Shown here piece after piece: positions 53,266-61,945 of a stretch of 64,000 bases of DNA. Source of the stretch: Amycolatopsis endophytica (GTDB lineage Bacteria; Actinomycetota; Actinomycetes; Mycobacteriales; Pseudonocardiaceae); contig NZ_JACCFK010000002.1 of NCBI RefSeq assembly GCF_013410405.1, forward strand, positions 1,426,001-1,490,000. Reading direction: 5' to 3'. The notes under the pieces were generated by a model. It was given only the letters and a program-made list of their open reading frames with translations, did not search any database and was not told the origin of the DNA. Numbering within the stretch: the first letter of the stretch is position 1; every line of letters starts with the position of its first letter. The position numbers were made by a program, and so were the translations under genes.

Positions 53266-53974
53266 GCAGCAGTTCGGTCAGCTCGGCCGGCGCGGTGACC
53301 ATGCAGTCGTGGCCGGTCGCGAGTTCGAACACCTCCGACGGCGTTCCGTTGGGCTGGATCGCGGGGACCGGGCGGCGGTCGAAGCCGTCGGGCTTGACGG
53401 TGCAGTGGATGTGCGCGCGGGGGATCGCGGCCGTCGCCGGGTTGTCCAGCCGGACCGGTTCCTGGAGGCAGCGCACCGACTGGTCGGACAACATCGGGCG
53501 CAGCCACGCGAGGTCCGCCGGATCGGTCACCCCGAACAGACCGAACGGTGGCGGCAGCTCGGGCAGCGGCGGGACCCGCCAGCCGCTTTCGGACTCCAGC
53601 GTGCGCTCGATGAGGCCGCGAGTGGGGGGCATGACATCGGCCGCGGTCTCGCCGTGCTCCGGCACCATCGCGTCGAGGTAGACCAGCCGCGCGATCCGGT
53701 CCGGCACCGCGTTCGCGGCCGACGAGATCACCAGCCCCGCGTAGCTGTGGCCCACGAGGACCACGTCGGTGAGATCTTCCGCGGTGATCAGCCGGACGAT
53801 GTCGTCGACGTGCGTGTCGAGCCCGACCTCGGGGCCGAGCAGGTGCTTGGTCTCGCCGTAGCCGGTCAGCGTCGGGGTGAAGACGCGGTGCCCGGCCTGC
53901 TCCAGCAGCGGGACCACCCGCTCCCAGGCCCGCCCGGTGTGCCAGGCGCCGTGAACCAGCAGGTATGTCGTCAT
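53252..53974 (-). CDS. Alpha/beta hydrolase, esterase type (HNL/salicylate-esterase-like)
   Basis: 240 residues from ATG 53974 (MTTYLLVHGAWHTGRAWERVVPLLEQAGHRV). Nucleophile elbow VLVGHSYAGLVIS, later Asp region and the terminal catalytic His in ELATGHDCMVTAPAEL. The HGAWH oxyanion motif is typical of small actinomycete esterases. It is divergent from a TetR gene across two palindromic operators and is thus the likely repressed target. Confidence 0.9.
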   Translation of the reverse strand: MTTYLLVHGAWHTGRAWERVVPLLEQAGHRVFTPTLTGYGETKHLLGPEVGLDTHVDDIVRLITAEDLTDVVLVGHSYAGLVISSAANAVPDRIARLVYLDAMVPEHGETAADVMPPTRGLIERTLESESGWRVPPLPELPPPFGLFGVTDPADLAWLRPMLSDQSVRCLQEPVRLDNPATAAIPRAHIHCTVKPDGFDRRPVPAIQPNGTPSEVFELATGHDCMVTAPAELTELLLKIG

Positions 53975-54011
53975 GGTGGTGCGCTCCGTCCGGGTCCCTG
54001 GCATGATGGGT

Positions 54012-54057
54012 AAACGGGACCCTGTCCCGTTTGACGTTACGGGACACCGTCCCGTTT
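54012..54057. promoter_or_regulatory. Two TetR operators in the hydrolase/tetR gap
   Basis: AAACGGGAC-CCT-GTCCCGTTT (54012-54032) is a perfect palindrome. A second copy, ACGGGAC-ACC-GTCCCGT (54039-54055, flanked by TT), is spaced 26 bp centre to centre. They lie midway between divergent starts, so binding would repress both genes. Confidence 0.85.
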
Positions 54058-54082
54058 AGGCAACCCGGGAAGGAGGTGCGGG

Positions 54083-54646
54083 GTGAACGACCGGCCCCAG
54101 CGCGCGGACGCACGGCGCAACAAGGAGGTACTGCTGGACGCGGCCGCCGCGGTCTTCGTCGCGTCGGGAGTGGAGGCGCCGATCCGGGCCATCGCGGCCA
54201 AGGCAGGCGTCGGCACCGCCACGATCTACCGGCACTTCCCGACACGCGCGGACCTGATCGTCGCCGTCTACCGGCATCAGGTCGAAGCGCTCGCCGAGGC
54301 GGGCCCGGATCTGCTCGCGGCCTGCGAGACGCCCTACGACGCGCTGGCCCGGTGGATCGACCTGTTCGTCGATTTCGTCGTCACCAAGCAGGGACTCGCG
54401 ACCGTACTGCAGTCCGACGACCCCTGCTACGACCCGCTGCACGAGTATTTCCTCGACCGGCTCGAACCGGTGTGCACGCGACTGCTCGGCGCCGCGGCGG
54501 CTTCGGGCGAGATCCAGTCCGGCCAGGACGCGCGCGAGCTGATGCGCGGTGTCGGCGGCCTCTGCGCGGGCGCGAGCACGACTCGCCACTACGACGCACG
54601 ACGGCTCGTCGGGCTCCTCGTCGCGGGGCTGCGCACCCCGGGGTGA
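54083..54646 (+). CDS. TetR-family transcriptional regulator
   Basis: 187 residues from GTG 54083, behind GGAAGGAGG. HTH: RRNKEVLLDAAAAVFVASGVEAPIRAIAAKAGVGTATIYRHFPTRADLIVAVY. The C-terminal domain (LDRLEPVCTRLLGAAAASGEIQSGQDARELMRGVGGLC) is of the common TetR_C type. It likely represses itself and the alpha/beta hydrolase via the CGGGAC palindromes. Its stop lies directly against the convergent GntR gene. Confidence 0.92.
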   Translation: MNDRPQRADARRNKEVLLDAAAAVFVASGVEAPIRAIAAKAGVGTATIYRHFPTRADLIVAVYRHQVEALAEAGPDLLAACETPYDALARWIDLFVDFVVTKQGLATVLQSDDPCYDPLHEYFLDRLEPVCTRLLGAAAASGEIQSGQDARELMRGVGGLCAGASTTRHYDARRLVGLLVAGLRTPG

Positions 54647-55315
54647 TCATGGTCGGTCGGCCGCGGAACTGCTGCGCAGCGCCACCTTCAACCGCGCGAT
54701 GTGCTCCCGCGCCGCGCGCTCGGCACGGTCCGGGTCGCCGGACTTGATGCCCTCGAGGATGCGCTGGTGATCCTCGACCGCGTAGGACGGGCCGGAGGTG
54801 ACGGCCGTGGTGACCATCGCCAGCCGGACCTGCGCCTGAATCTCGTCGAGCTGGCGGATCACGTGCTGGTTGCCGCTGGCGACCCGGATCGCGGTGTGGA
54901 ACTGGATGTCCAGCTTGGTGTGCCGCTCGACGTCGTCCAGGCCGACCGCCTGGATGTGCTGGCGCAGCAACTGCTCCAGTTTCGGGACGAGACCGGAATC
55001 GCCCCGCTGCACCGCGAGGCGGGTGGCAACCCCCTCCAGCGCCTCCCGCACCTCGTACAGCTCGGCGAGGTCCTGCGGGTCGATGCGGGCTACCACCGCG
55101 CCGCGACGCGGTTCATCGACCGCGAGCCTGTCCCACGTCAGCCGCACCACCGCTTCGCGAACCGGGCTGCGGCTGACGTCCAGCCGCAGCGCGAGGTTGG
55201 GCACGCTCAGCTTGGTACCGGGGGGCAGGGTCCCGGACAGGATCGCCTGCCGCAGCGACTCGTAGACCGCGTCGGTGATGCGCTCCGACGCACGCACCGG
55301 TGGGAGCTCACCCAT
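54647..55315 (-). CDS. GntR-family (FCD) regulator of the sugar-acid cluster
   Basis: 222 residues. Winged HTH: RITDAVYESLRQAILSGTLPPGTKLSVPNLALRLDVSRSPVREAVVRLTWDRLAVDEPRRGAVVARI. The C-terminal FCD domain (LYEVREALEGVATRLAVQRG, LDIQFHTAIRVASGNQHVIRQL, EDHQRILEGIKSGDPDRAERAAREHI) has the His residues that bind metal in this subfamily. It lies downstream of the dehydratase and dead aldehyde dehydrogenase on the same strand. The two ACATGTAA sites in the dehydratase/MFS gap are its probable operators. Confidence 0.9.
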   Translation of the reverse strand: MGELPPVRASERITDAVYESLRQAILSGTLPPGTKLSVPNLALRLDVSRSPVREAVVRLTWDRLAVDEPRRGAVVARIDPQDLAELYEVREALEGVATRLAVQRGDSGLVPKLEQLLRQHIQAVGLDDVERHTKLDIQFHTAIRVASGNQHVIRQLDEIQAQVRLAMVTTAVTSGPSYAVEDHQRILEGIKSGDPDRAERAAREHIARLKVALRSSSAADRP

Positions 55316-55357
55316 CTGCCCACCCCTTTCCGTTCCGCCCAGCCTGCCATGCCGAAC

Positions 55358-56167
55358 CTAGCGGCAGGCGAGGGCGATCGTCTGCGGGGCGAGAAACGCG
55401 TCGAGGCCGGCCCGACCTCCTTCCCGCCCCAGTCCGCTCAGCTTGCGTCCGCCGAAGGGAACCCGCGGCGTGTTCGGGGTCGTCGAACGCCACCATCGGC
55501 GCGTCGCCGCCGAGTTCCGGCACCCACCGCGTCAGGTGCGTGCGACCCTGTTCGGCGACGAGCACGCCGACCCGCGTGGAGCCCAGCGTCCCCGAGCATC
55601 GAGCACAGCACGCCCCCGGGCACGTGCCGCTCCACGGTCCCGGCGAAGCGCGGAGCCGAGCCCTCGCGGCCACTTCGGACGGCTCGAACAACACCGTCCA
55701 TCCCGCCGCGATCTTGCGCGCCGGGATGGACGGTGGGAAGTTCCACGGCGACGGCACGGCGACGACACCCAGCGGACGATCGCTGATCTCATGCTCGATG
55801 CCCGGGACGACGCGCGGCGTCGCGCCGGTGCGCGCAGCACGGCGGGGGCGATCCGTTCGGCGAAACCGGCGGACATCCAGGCCCCGGCCCGGGCTTCGGT
55901 GACGCGCTTGCCGGTCTCCAGCGCGGTGAACTCCTCCGCGACGGCCGGATCGCGCGGCTCCGCGGCGATGGCCGGCAGGGCCGCGGCCCGCCGGGGCGCG
56001 GGCGTGCCCGACCAGCACGGCAGCGCGGCCGACGCGACGTCGGCCGCGCGCTCGGCATCGCAGGTCGCGAGCACGGCTCCGGTCGCGGGCTCGAGGACGT
56101 CGACCGGCCACGGCTGCCGGGGGCGGCCGGTACCGCGCACCCGGTAGCCGCGGATCGTGGTGTTCAC
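55358..56167 (-). pseudogene. Aldehyde dehydrogenase, frameshifted and shortened
   Basis: Starts at GTG 56167 (VNTTIRGYRVRGTGRPRQPWPVDVLEPATGAVLATCDAERAADVASAAL). It then shifts frame to EHEISDRPLGVVAVPSPWNFPPSIPARKIAAGW, later to WVPELGGDAPMVAFDDPEHAAG, and ends VPFGGRKLSGLGREGG...FLAPQTIALACR at 55358. The catalytic Cys segment is missing and total length is 810 bp against about 1400 for a whole gene. It is dead, with at least two frameshifts and internal deletions. It overlaps the dehydratase stop by 4 bp, showing it was once part of that operon. Confidence 0.85.
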
Positions 56168-57294
56168 GGGGTGGCCGCCATCAGGCGGTCGAGGGCCGCC
56201 CCGTCGAACTCGGCGCCGAGGCCGGGGCCGGCAGGCAACGCCAGCCGGCCGGACACGGGTTGCGGCGGATCGCACAGGAGCGGGTCGCGCAGCGGGTTGT
56301 CCCGCACGTCGTACTCCACGACCGACACCGCAGGAGAGAGGGCGGCCAGCTGCAACGTGGCCAGGTACGCCACGGCGCCGCCGTAGAGGTGCGGCGCGAC
56401 CTTCTTGCCGCGCGCCTCGGCGAGCGCGCACACCGCCAGCGCCTCGGTGAGACCTCCGGTCTTGGACACGTCCGGCTGCACGACGGCGACCGCGGGCGAC
56501 TCCACGTAGGACCAGAACGCGGCGCGGCCGTAGACGTTCTCGCCGGTGGCGATGGCCAGGCCGGTCGCTTCGAACAACCGCTCCAGGTCCTCGACCCGGT
56601 CACCGCGCACCGGCTCCTCGATCCACGCGACGCCGTGCTCGCGCAGCATCGGAGCCGCCGCGACCGCCTCCTCCACCGACCAGGCCTGGTTGGCGTCACC
56701 ATAGACCTCGACATCGTCCCCGCAGATGCGGCGCACGGCGGCCAAGTTGGCGTCGTCGGTCTCCGAGCCGAACCCGAGCTTCACCTTGACCGCCCGGAAG
56801 CCGCGATCCCGGCAGCGCGCCGCCAGCTCCGCGACCCCGGTGGGGCCGAGACTGCTGGCGTAGACGTCGACCTCGTCGCGGACCCGGCCACCGCCGAGGT
56901 CGGCGATCGCACTCCCCTGGCGCCTGCCGCGCAGGTCCCACAACGCCACGTCGACCGCGCTGATCGCCTGCGACACCGGTCCCGGTGCACCCCATTGCCG
57001 CCCGAGCGGCGCCAGGGCGCCCACCAGTCGCCGCTGCACCGCGATGATCCGTTCGGTGTCCTGCCCGTCGAGCAACGGGAGCACACCTTCACGCAGGGTG
57101 GCGACGCGTTCGGTCGATGCCCATCCGGGGAAGTTCACCCAGCTCTCGCCGCGCCCGACCACCCCCGTCGCGTCCTCCAGCTCGACCAGCACCATGGTCC
57201 GGTACGGCAGCGCCGAGAACGACATCGCGATCCCGTCGCGAACCGGAGCCCGCAGCACTCGCACCCGGCTCTCCGCGATTCGTGACTCGCCCAC
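56164..57294 (-). CDS. Mandelate racemase/muconate lactonizing enzyme family sugar-acid dehydratase
   Basis: 376 residues. Enolase-superfamily catalytic set: AVKVKLGFG (K170, K172), metal ligands D200 (YGDANQAW), E226 (WIEEP) and E252 (TGENVYG), and H302 (KVAPHLYGG). The N-terminal capping domain covers residues 1-130. Such enzymes dehydrate acid sugars (galactonate, gluconate, fuconate and similar); the exact acid cannot be named. It is the first gene of the minus-strand arm and diverges from the MFS symporter. Confidence 0.9.
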   Translation of the reverse strand: MGESRIAESRVRVLRAPVRDGIAMSFSALPYRTMVLVELEDATGVVGRGESWVNFPGWASTERVATLREGVLPLLDGQDTERIIAVQRRLVGALAPLGRQWGAPGPVSQAISAVDVALWDLRGRRQGSAIADLGGGRVRDEVDVYASSLGPTGVAELAARCRDRGFRAVKVKLGFGSETDDANLAAVRRICGDDVEVYGDANQAWSVEEAVAAAPMLREHGVAWIEEPVRGDRVEDLERLFEATGLAIATGENVYGRAAFWSYVESPAVAVVQPDVSKTGGLTEALAVCALAEARGKKVAPHLYGGAVAYLATLQLAALSPAVSVVEYDVRDNPLRDPLLCDPPQPVSGRLALPAGPGLGAEFDGAALDRLMAATP

Positions 57295-57320
57295 AGGCCC
57301 CTCCTGACCTTCGAAGTCTC

Positions 57321-57400
57321 CATATTACATGTAACATGTCGTCAATTCAAGCTCGACCACCCGAGAAATAACCTTGCATCCCGGAACTACATGTAACATG
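57321..57400. promoter_or_regulatory. Two GntR-type operators in the divergent sugar-acid promoter
   Basis: Site 1 CATATTACATGTAACATG (57321-57338) is palindromic around TTACATGTAA with one mismatched pair. Site 2 TACATGTAACATG (57388-57400) repeats its right half and centre. AT-rich DNA of this kind stands out sharply in the window. They lie between the divergent dehydratase and MFS starts, matching a single FCD-type repressor controlling both arms. Confidence 0.82.
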
Positions 57401-57459
57401 ATGCATGGAGTACCGCTGCGACGACGGCGCGGATACCGTGCGAGATTGGGTGCCCAACG

Positions 57460-58776
57460 ATGAGCAAAGCGACGAGCATGCGGCGAACCACCGCCGCGAG
57501 CCTCATGGGCTCGGTCCTGGAGTGGTACGACTTCTACCTGTACGGCACGGCGGCCGCACTGGTACTGGGCAAGCTGTACTTCCCGAACTCCGACCCCTCG
57601 ACCGCGACGATCCTGGCACTGCTCACCTTCGCGTCGGGATTTCTCACCCGGCCGGTCGGGGCGGTGATCTTCGGCCACTTCGGTGATCGCGTGGGACGCA
57701 AGTCCATGCTCGTGATCACGATGATGATCATGGGAGTCGCGACGCTCGGCATCGGTCTCGTACCCACCTACGAAACGTGGGGCATCTGGGCGTCAGTCAC
57801 GCTGGTCACCCTGCGGCTGGTGCAGGGCGTCGCGATCGGCGGCGAGTGGGGCGGTGCCACCCTGCTGACGGTCGAAAGCTCCCCCGCCGACCGCCGCGGC
57901 TTCTACGGTTCGGTGCCGCAGCTCGGAGCGCCGATCGGGCTGCTGCTGTCCGCGGGTGTCTTCGCTCTCGCTTCGCTGCTGCCCGACGCGCAGTTCGAGT
58001 CCTGGGGCTGGCGGATGCCGTTCCTGCTCAGCGGGCTGCTGCTGGCCGCGGGCCTGTGGGTGCGACTGGGCATCACCGAGACCGAGGCCTTCGCCGCCGT
58101 CACCGAGAAGGGCCACAAGACGGCGATGCCGATCGTGACGCTGCTGCGTCACCACTGGAAGGAGACGCTGCTCGCGCTCGGCGCACGCCTGGCCGATGCC
58201 GCGACCTTCAACGTCATCAACGTGTTCGCGATCTCCTACGCCGCGTCGACCCTGAATCTCGGCGGTGGGGTCGTGCTCACCGGGTTCACCGTGTCCTCGG
58301 CGGTGCAGATCGTGCTGATCCCGTGGTTCGGTGCGCTGTCCGACCGGCTGGGCAGGCGCCCGGTCTACGTAGCGGGCGCCGCGCTGTGCGGGGTGGGCAT
58401 CTTCGGCTACTTCTGGGCCCTGTCCACCGCGTCCACGGTGGTCATCTGGGTCGCGATCATCGTGATGCACGCCGTGGGCACCGGACTGATGGTCAGCATC
58501 CAGTCCTCGTTCTTCGCCGAGATGTTCGGCACCAACGTGCGGTACTCCGGGATCTCGGTCGGCTACCAGATGGCGGCACTGGTCGGTGGCGCGCCGACAC
58601 CGGCCATCGCCGCGGCACTGGTGGCCTGGGCCTCGGGCGCGTCCTGGCCGGTCAGCATCTACCTGCTGATCATGTGCGCGATCACCATCGCGTGTGTCTT
58701 CGCGGCGGGCGAGACGCGCCGGCGTGACCTGGTCGGCTCATCCGGTGCGCGGACCCCGGAGGCAGTGTCCCAGTGA
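57460..58776 (+). CDS. MFS metabolite:H+ symporter (MHS family)
   Basis: 438 residues from ATG 57460 (MSKATSMRRTTAASLMGSVLEWYDFYLYGTAAAL). The LEWYDFYLYG motif in TM1, FLTRPVGAVIFGHFGDRVGRKSMLV, RLVQGVAIGGEWGGATLL and GALSDRLGRRPVYV identify the MHS/ShiA-KgtP type of organic-acid importer. Twelve membrane segments. It probably takes up the sugar acid processed by this cluster. Its stop overlaps the next start as GTGA. Confidence 0.92.
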   Translation: MSKATSMRRTTAASLMGSVLEWYDFYLYGTAAALVLGKLYFPNSDPSTATILALLTFASGFLTRPVGAVIFGHFGDRVGRKSMLVITMMIMGVATLGIGLVPTYETWGIWASVTLVTLRLVQGVAIGGEWGGATLLTVESSPADRRGFYGSVPQLGAPIGLLLSAGVFALASLLPDAQFESWGWRMPFLLSGLLLAAGLWVRLGITETEAFAAVTEKGHKTAMPIVTLLRHHWKETLLALGARLADAATFNVINVFAISYAASTLNLGGGVVLTGFTVSSAVQIVLIPWFGALSDRLGRRPVYVAGAALCGVGIFGYFWALSTASTVVIWVAIIVMHAVGTGLMVSIQSSFFAEMFGTNVRYSGISVGYQMAALVGGAPTPAIAAALVAWASGASWPVSIYLLIMCAITIACVFAAGETRRRDLVGSSGARTPEAVSQ

Positions 58777-59882
58777 CCCGCTACGCGATCCTGCAGGCGG
58801 GCGCGCCGAGCCCGGTGATCAACGCGAGCCTGGCCGGTTTCCTGCACCACCTCGACGGTCTCGCCGAGGTCGTCGGCGTGCACGGCGGAGCAGGCGGTCT
58901 CGTCGCGGGCCGGCTGGCGCCGGTGCCCGTGGAAGACCTCGCCGCACTGGCCGCCCGGCCGGGCGCGGCGCTGGGGGCCGGCCGCTACCTGCCCGGCCCG
59001 GACGAGCTGGCCGCGGCCGCCGAACGGTTGCGGGACAACGGGATCGAGGGCATCGCGCTCAACGGCGGCAACGGGACGATGGGCCTGGCGGCCGCCCTCG
59101 AAGCGGCCGCCGCACGGACCGGTGTTCCCCTGCGCGTCGCCGGGATCCCCAAGACCATCGACAACGACCTGCTGGGCACCGACCGCTCCCCCGGTTTCCT
59201 CACCGCGGGCACCTTCGTGGCGCACGCCGTGCAGGCGCTGGGCGCCGATCTGCGGGCGATGGCGCCGCTGGAGAAGGTTCGCGTGGTCGAGGTGCTGGGC
59301 CGCAACGTGGGCTGGCTCGGTCTGGCGGCGTCGCTGTTCCGCGGCAACCCGCAGGACGCGCCGCACCTGGTCTACACGCCCGAAGCGCCACTGGTGTTCG
59401 GCGAGTTCGCGGCGGCGGTCGACGCGGTGGTGCGCCGCGAGGGGCACGCGCTCGTGGTGGTCGCCGAGGGCGCGGCACCCGAGATCAGCGGGGACGAGTT
59501 CACCGTCGCGCGCCCGGATCGCCTGCTGCGCAACGGGGTGTCGCGGATCATCGCCGATCGCCTCGCCGCGGAAACCGGTCTGCCGGTGCGGGCCGAGGTG
59601 CTCGGCATGGTCCAGCGAGCGGCTTCGTGGATGGCGCCCGGCCGTGACCGCGCCGACGCCTGGGCAGTCGGCGCCGCGGCGGCGGGCCTGCTGCACGAGG
59701 GCGCCTCCGGCGTCATGGCCGGGCTCGATCCGGTGGACTCCCCCGGCGCGGCGAGCACCTGCTCGCCGGTGCCGCTCGCCGGGGTGGCCGAGCTGACGCG
59801 CTCGGTCCCCTACGACCTCGCCCCCGGCTGTCCGGACGCGCCCGCGGACTTTCGCGCGTGGTGGGAGAGGCTCACGGCGTGA
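58773..59882 (+). CDS. PfkA-family (phosphofructokinase-like) protein with altered motifs
   Basis: 369 residues from GTG 58773. The PFK catalytic segment GIPKTIDNDLLGTD (124-137) is intact, including the base Asp of TIDND. The nucleotide/PPi-binding motif GGDGT is instead GGNGT (N100), and the first Gly-rich loop is LQAGAPSPVINASL rather than the usual GGDAPGMN. PPi- versus ATP-dependence cannot be read with confidence. It may phosphorylate a ketohexose or keto-deoxy sugar before aldolase cleavage. It is coupled by 4-bp overlaps on both sides. Confidence 0.8.
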   Translation: MTRYAILQAGAPSPVINASLAGFLHHLDGLAEVVGVHGGAGGLVAGRLAPVPVEDLAALAARPGAALGAGRYLPGPDELAAAAERLRDNGIEGIALNGGNGTMGLAAALEAAAARTGVPLRVAGIPKTIDNDLLGTDRSPGFLTAGTFVAHAVQALGADLRAMAPLEKVRVVEVLGRNVGWLGLAASLFRGNPQDAPHLVYTPEAPLVFGEFAAAVDAVVRREGHALVVVAEGAAPEISGDEFTVARPDRLLRNGVSRIIADRLAAETGLPVRAEVLGMVQRAASWMAPGRDRADAWAVGAAAAGLLHEGASGVMAGLDPVDSPGAASTCSPVPLAGVAELTRSVPYDLAPGCPDAPADFRAWWERLTA

Positions 59883-59899
59883 ACGGAAAGGAGATCGCG

Positions 59900-60907
59900 G
59901 TGGACACGATGACCGTCGCCAGGTTCCCCGGAGGCGGGAGCGTCCGCTTCGAACGGAGTCCCGTGCCGGCGCTGGCACCAGGCCTGGTCCGGGTGCGCGC
60001 GGAGTGGGTCGGGCTGTGCGGTTCGGACAAGCGCCTGCTGCGCGACGGCACGAGGTTCGTGCCCGGGCACGAGATCGCGGCGCGGGTTGTCGAGGCGGGT
60101 GAGTCCGGTTTCGCCGTGGATGACCGGGTGCTGGTCTACATCCCGCTGTACTGCGGGGAGTGCCGGCTCTGCCGCGCCGGCGACACCAACCGGTGCCTGC
60201 GCCTGGACACCCTGGTCGGCTGGCAGGCCGACGGGGGGTTCCGCGAGTTCCTCGACCTGCCCGCCCGCAACCTGATCCCGGTGCCCGACGACATCGGGTC
60301 CGACGTCGCGGTGCTGGGGCTGGACACCGTGGGCACGGCCGCGCACGGCCTGCGGATGGCCGTCCGCGCCCTGTCCGGGGCGCCGGAGCGGACCGTGGTG
60401 ATCGGGTGCGGTCCGCTGGGCCTCGGCTCGGTCGCGGTAGCGCGGCGCCTGTTCGGCACCCCGGTTCTGGCGAGCGACCTGGCCGCCAACCGGCTGGCCG
60501 CCGCGACCTCCCTCGGCGCCATCGCGATGCCCGAATCCTTGCCGCGCAACGACAACCCGCTCGTCGTCGAAGTGACGGGCTCGGAGGCCGGGCGACGGCT
60601 GGCGTGGGAGCTGGTGGAGCCCGGCGGGGTTCTGCTGCTGCTCGGTGAGGGTGGCACCGACGTGACGTTCCCGATGGGGCCGCGCTGGCGGCGCACCGAC
60701 ATGACGATCGTGCGCTCGTTCTACTTCCCGCTGCGCGAAGTCGCCCAGAACTGGGACCTGCTGCGCGCGATCGGCCCCGAACTGGCGCAGACGTTGTTCG
60801 TAACCACCGACTTCGACGACCTCGAACAGACCTACCGGTCCTTCGGTTCCGGTCAGCACCTCAAACCCCTCGTCCGTATGACCGTCGCGAATGGAGAGAC
60901 CCGATGA
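59900..60907 (+). CDS. Zinc-dependent (MDR) dehydrogenase
   Basis: 335 residues from GTG 59900, 6 bp behind AAAGGAG; the earlier GTG 59879 overlaps the PFK stop but precedes the ribosome site. Catalytic zinc motif GLCGSDKRLL and GHEIAARV, structural zinc CGECRLCRAGDTNRC, cofactor motif GCGPLGLGSVAVARRL. It resembles sugar/polyol dehydrogenases of the threonine dehydrogenase group. It probably oxidises a hydroxyl of the sugar acid or its keto-deoxy product. The stop overlaps the aldolase start by 4 bp. Confidence 0.88.
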   Translation: MDTMTVARFPGGGSVRFERSPVPALAPGLVRVRAEWVGLCGSDKRLLRDGTRFVPGHEIAARVVEAGESGFAVDDRVLVYIPLYCGECRLCRAGDTNRCLRLDTLVGWQADGGFREFLDLPARNLIPVPDDIGSDVAVLGLDTVGTAAHGLRMAVRALSGAPERTVVIGCGPLGLGSVAVARRLFGTPVLASDLAANRLAAATSLGAIAMPESLPRNDNPLVVEVTGSEAGRRLAWELVEPGGVLLLLGEGGTDVTFPMGPRWRRTDMTIVRSFYFPLREVAQNWDLLRAIGPELAQTLFVTTDFDDLEQTYRSFGSGQHLKPLVRMTVANGETR

Positions 60908-61809
60908 CGCCCCTGTACACCCTGGCGATGGATCAGCGGCTGTGGTTGAAGAAGGCGGTGTTCGGCACCCTCGACCTGGACACCGCGCAGACCGCCGAAC
61001 TGACCGGACTGAAGCAGGTGATCGCCGACGGCGCCATCGAAGCGGTGCGGCGTGGTGGAGTCGCCGCGGAGTCGGCGGCGGTGCTGATCGACGAGGAGCT
61101 CGGCGGGGAGGCGCCGGCCCGGATCAAGCAGGCCGGCCTGACACTGTCGATGGCTCTGGAGAAGTCCCAGGACTGCGTCTACGAGGAGGAGCCGCGCTCG
61201 GCCAGCGGTGAACTGCTGGCACAGCACCGTCCGGACCTGCCGAAGGTCCTGGTCCGCTACAACCCGGAGACGGCGGACGCGACGGCCCGCGAGCAGCTGG
61301 TCGCGCTGGCGTCCACGGCGGACCGGGTGCGCGCCGCCGGGCTGCCGTTCCTGGTGGAGCTGCTGGTCGTCCCGACCGAGGAGCAGGTGCGCCGGGCCGG
61401 TTCACCCGAGCGTTTCGAGACCGAGGCACTGCCCGGTCTGACGCTCTCCGCGATCGACGACATCAAGGCGGCCGGTGTGCACGCGCAGTGGTGGAAGGTC
61501 GAGGGCATGCCCGACGCCGACCGGTTCGCGCAGGTGCTGGATCGTTGCCGCACCGGGGCCGACCACCGGGTCGAAGCCGTCGTGCTGGGCAAGGCCGCGC
61601 CGCAGGAGCGGGTCGAGCGCTGGCTCAGTGACGCCGCGGCGGCCGGGTTCGCGGGGTTCGCGATCGGCCGCAGCATCTGGTGGGAGGCGGTGCGGCAGCT
61701 GCGCGCCGGAACTCTCGACCGCGCCGCGGCGGTGGACCGCATCGCGACCCTGTACCTGCGCAACTGCGCGGTGATGTCCGCCGCACTCGGCGAGCACGCC
61801 GGAGTGTGA
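60904..61809 (+). CDS. DUF2090 / IolC C-terminal-like sugar-phosphate aldolase
   Basis: 301 residues. YTLAMDQRLWLKKAVFGTL, then GAIEAVRRGGVAAESAAVLIDEELGG, PKVLVRYNPETADATAREQLVALAS, LVELLV, WWKVEG and VVLGKAAPQERVERWLSDAAAAGFAGFAIGRSIWWEAV. This is the TIM-barrel of DUF2090, related to the aldolase half of 5-dehydro-2-deoxygluconate-6-phosphate metabolism. K in WWKVEG is a candidate Schiff-base lysine. It is the last gene of the plus-strand arm and ends the pathway by C-C cleavage. A terminator lies 100 bp downstream. Confidence 0.85.
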   Translation: MTPLYTLAMDQRLWLKKAVFGTLDLDTAQTAELTGLKQVIADGAIEAVRRGGVAAESAAVLIDEELGGEAPARIKQAGLTLSMALEKSQDCVYEEEPRSASGELLAQHRPDLPKVLVRYNPETADATAREQLVALASTADRVRAAGLPFLVELLVVPTEEQVRRAGSPERFETEALPGLTLSAIDDIKAAGVHAQWWKVEGMPDADRFAQVLDRCRTGADHRVEAVVLGKAAPQERVERWLSDAAAAGFAGFAIGRSIWWEAVRQLRAGTLDRAAAVDRIATLYLRNCAVMSAALGEHAGV

Positions 61810-61908
61810 CCCGGCCGGGCTTCACCCGCTCGGCAGCGAGACCCCCGCCGGCGCGAGCAATTCCAGCCGCTCTTACTCCGGGGCATCGTGCCGTTTTCCG
61901 CATCGGGC

Positions 61909-61945
61909 CCCCGGTGCCGGACCCCGGGCACGTCCGGCACCGGGG
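61909..61945 (+). terminator. Terminator of the sugar-acid plus-strand arm
   Basis: Perfect 13-bp arms CCCCGGTGCCGGA / TCCGGCACCGGGG around an 11-base loop. It lies 100 bp after the aldolase stop and at the 3' edge of the convergent TetR pseudogene, so it can serve both strands. Confidence 0.8.
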
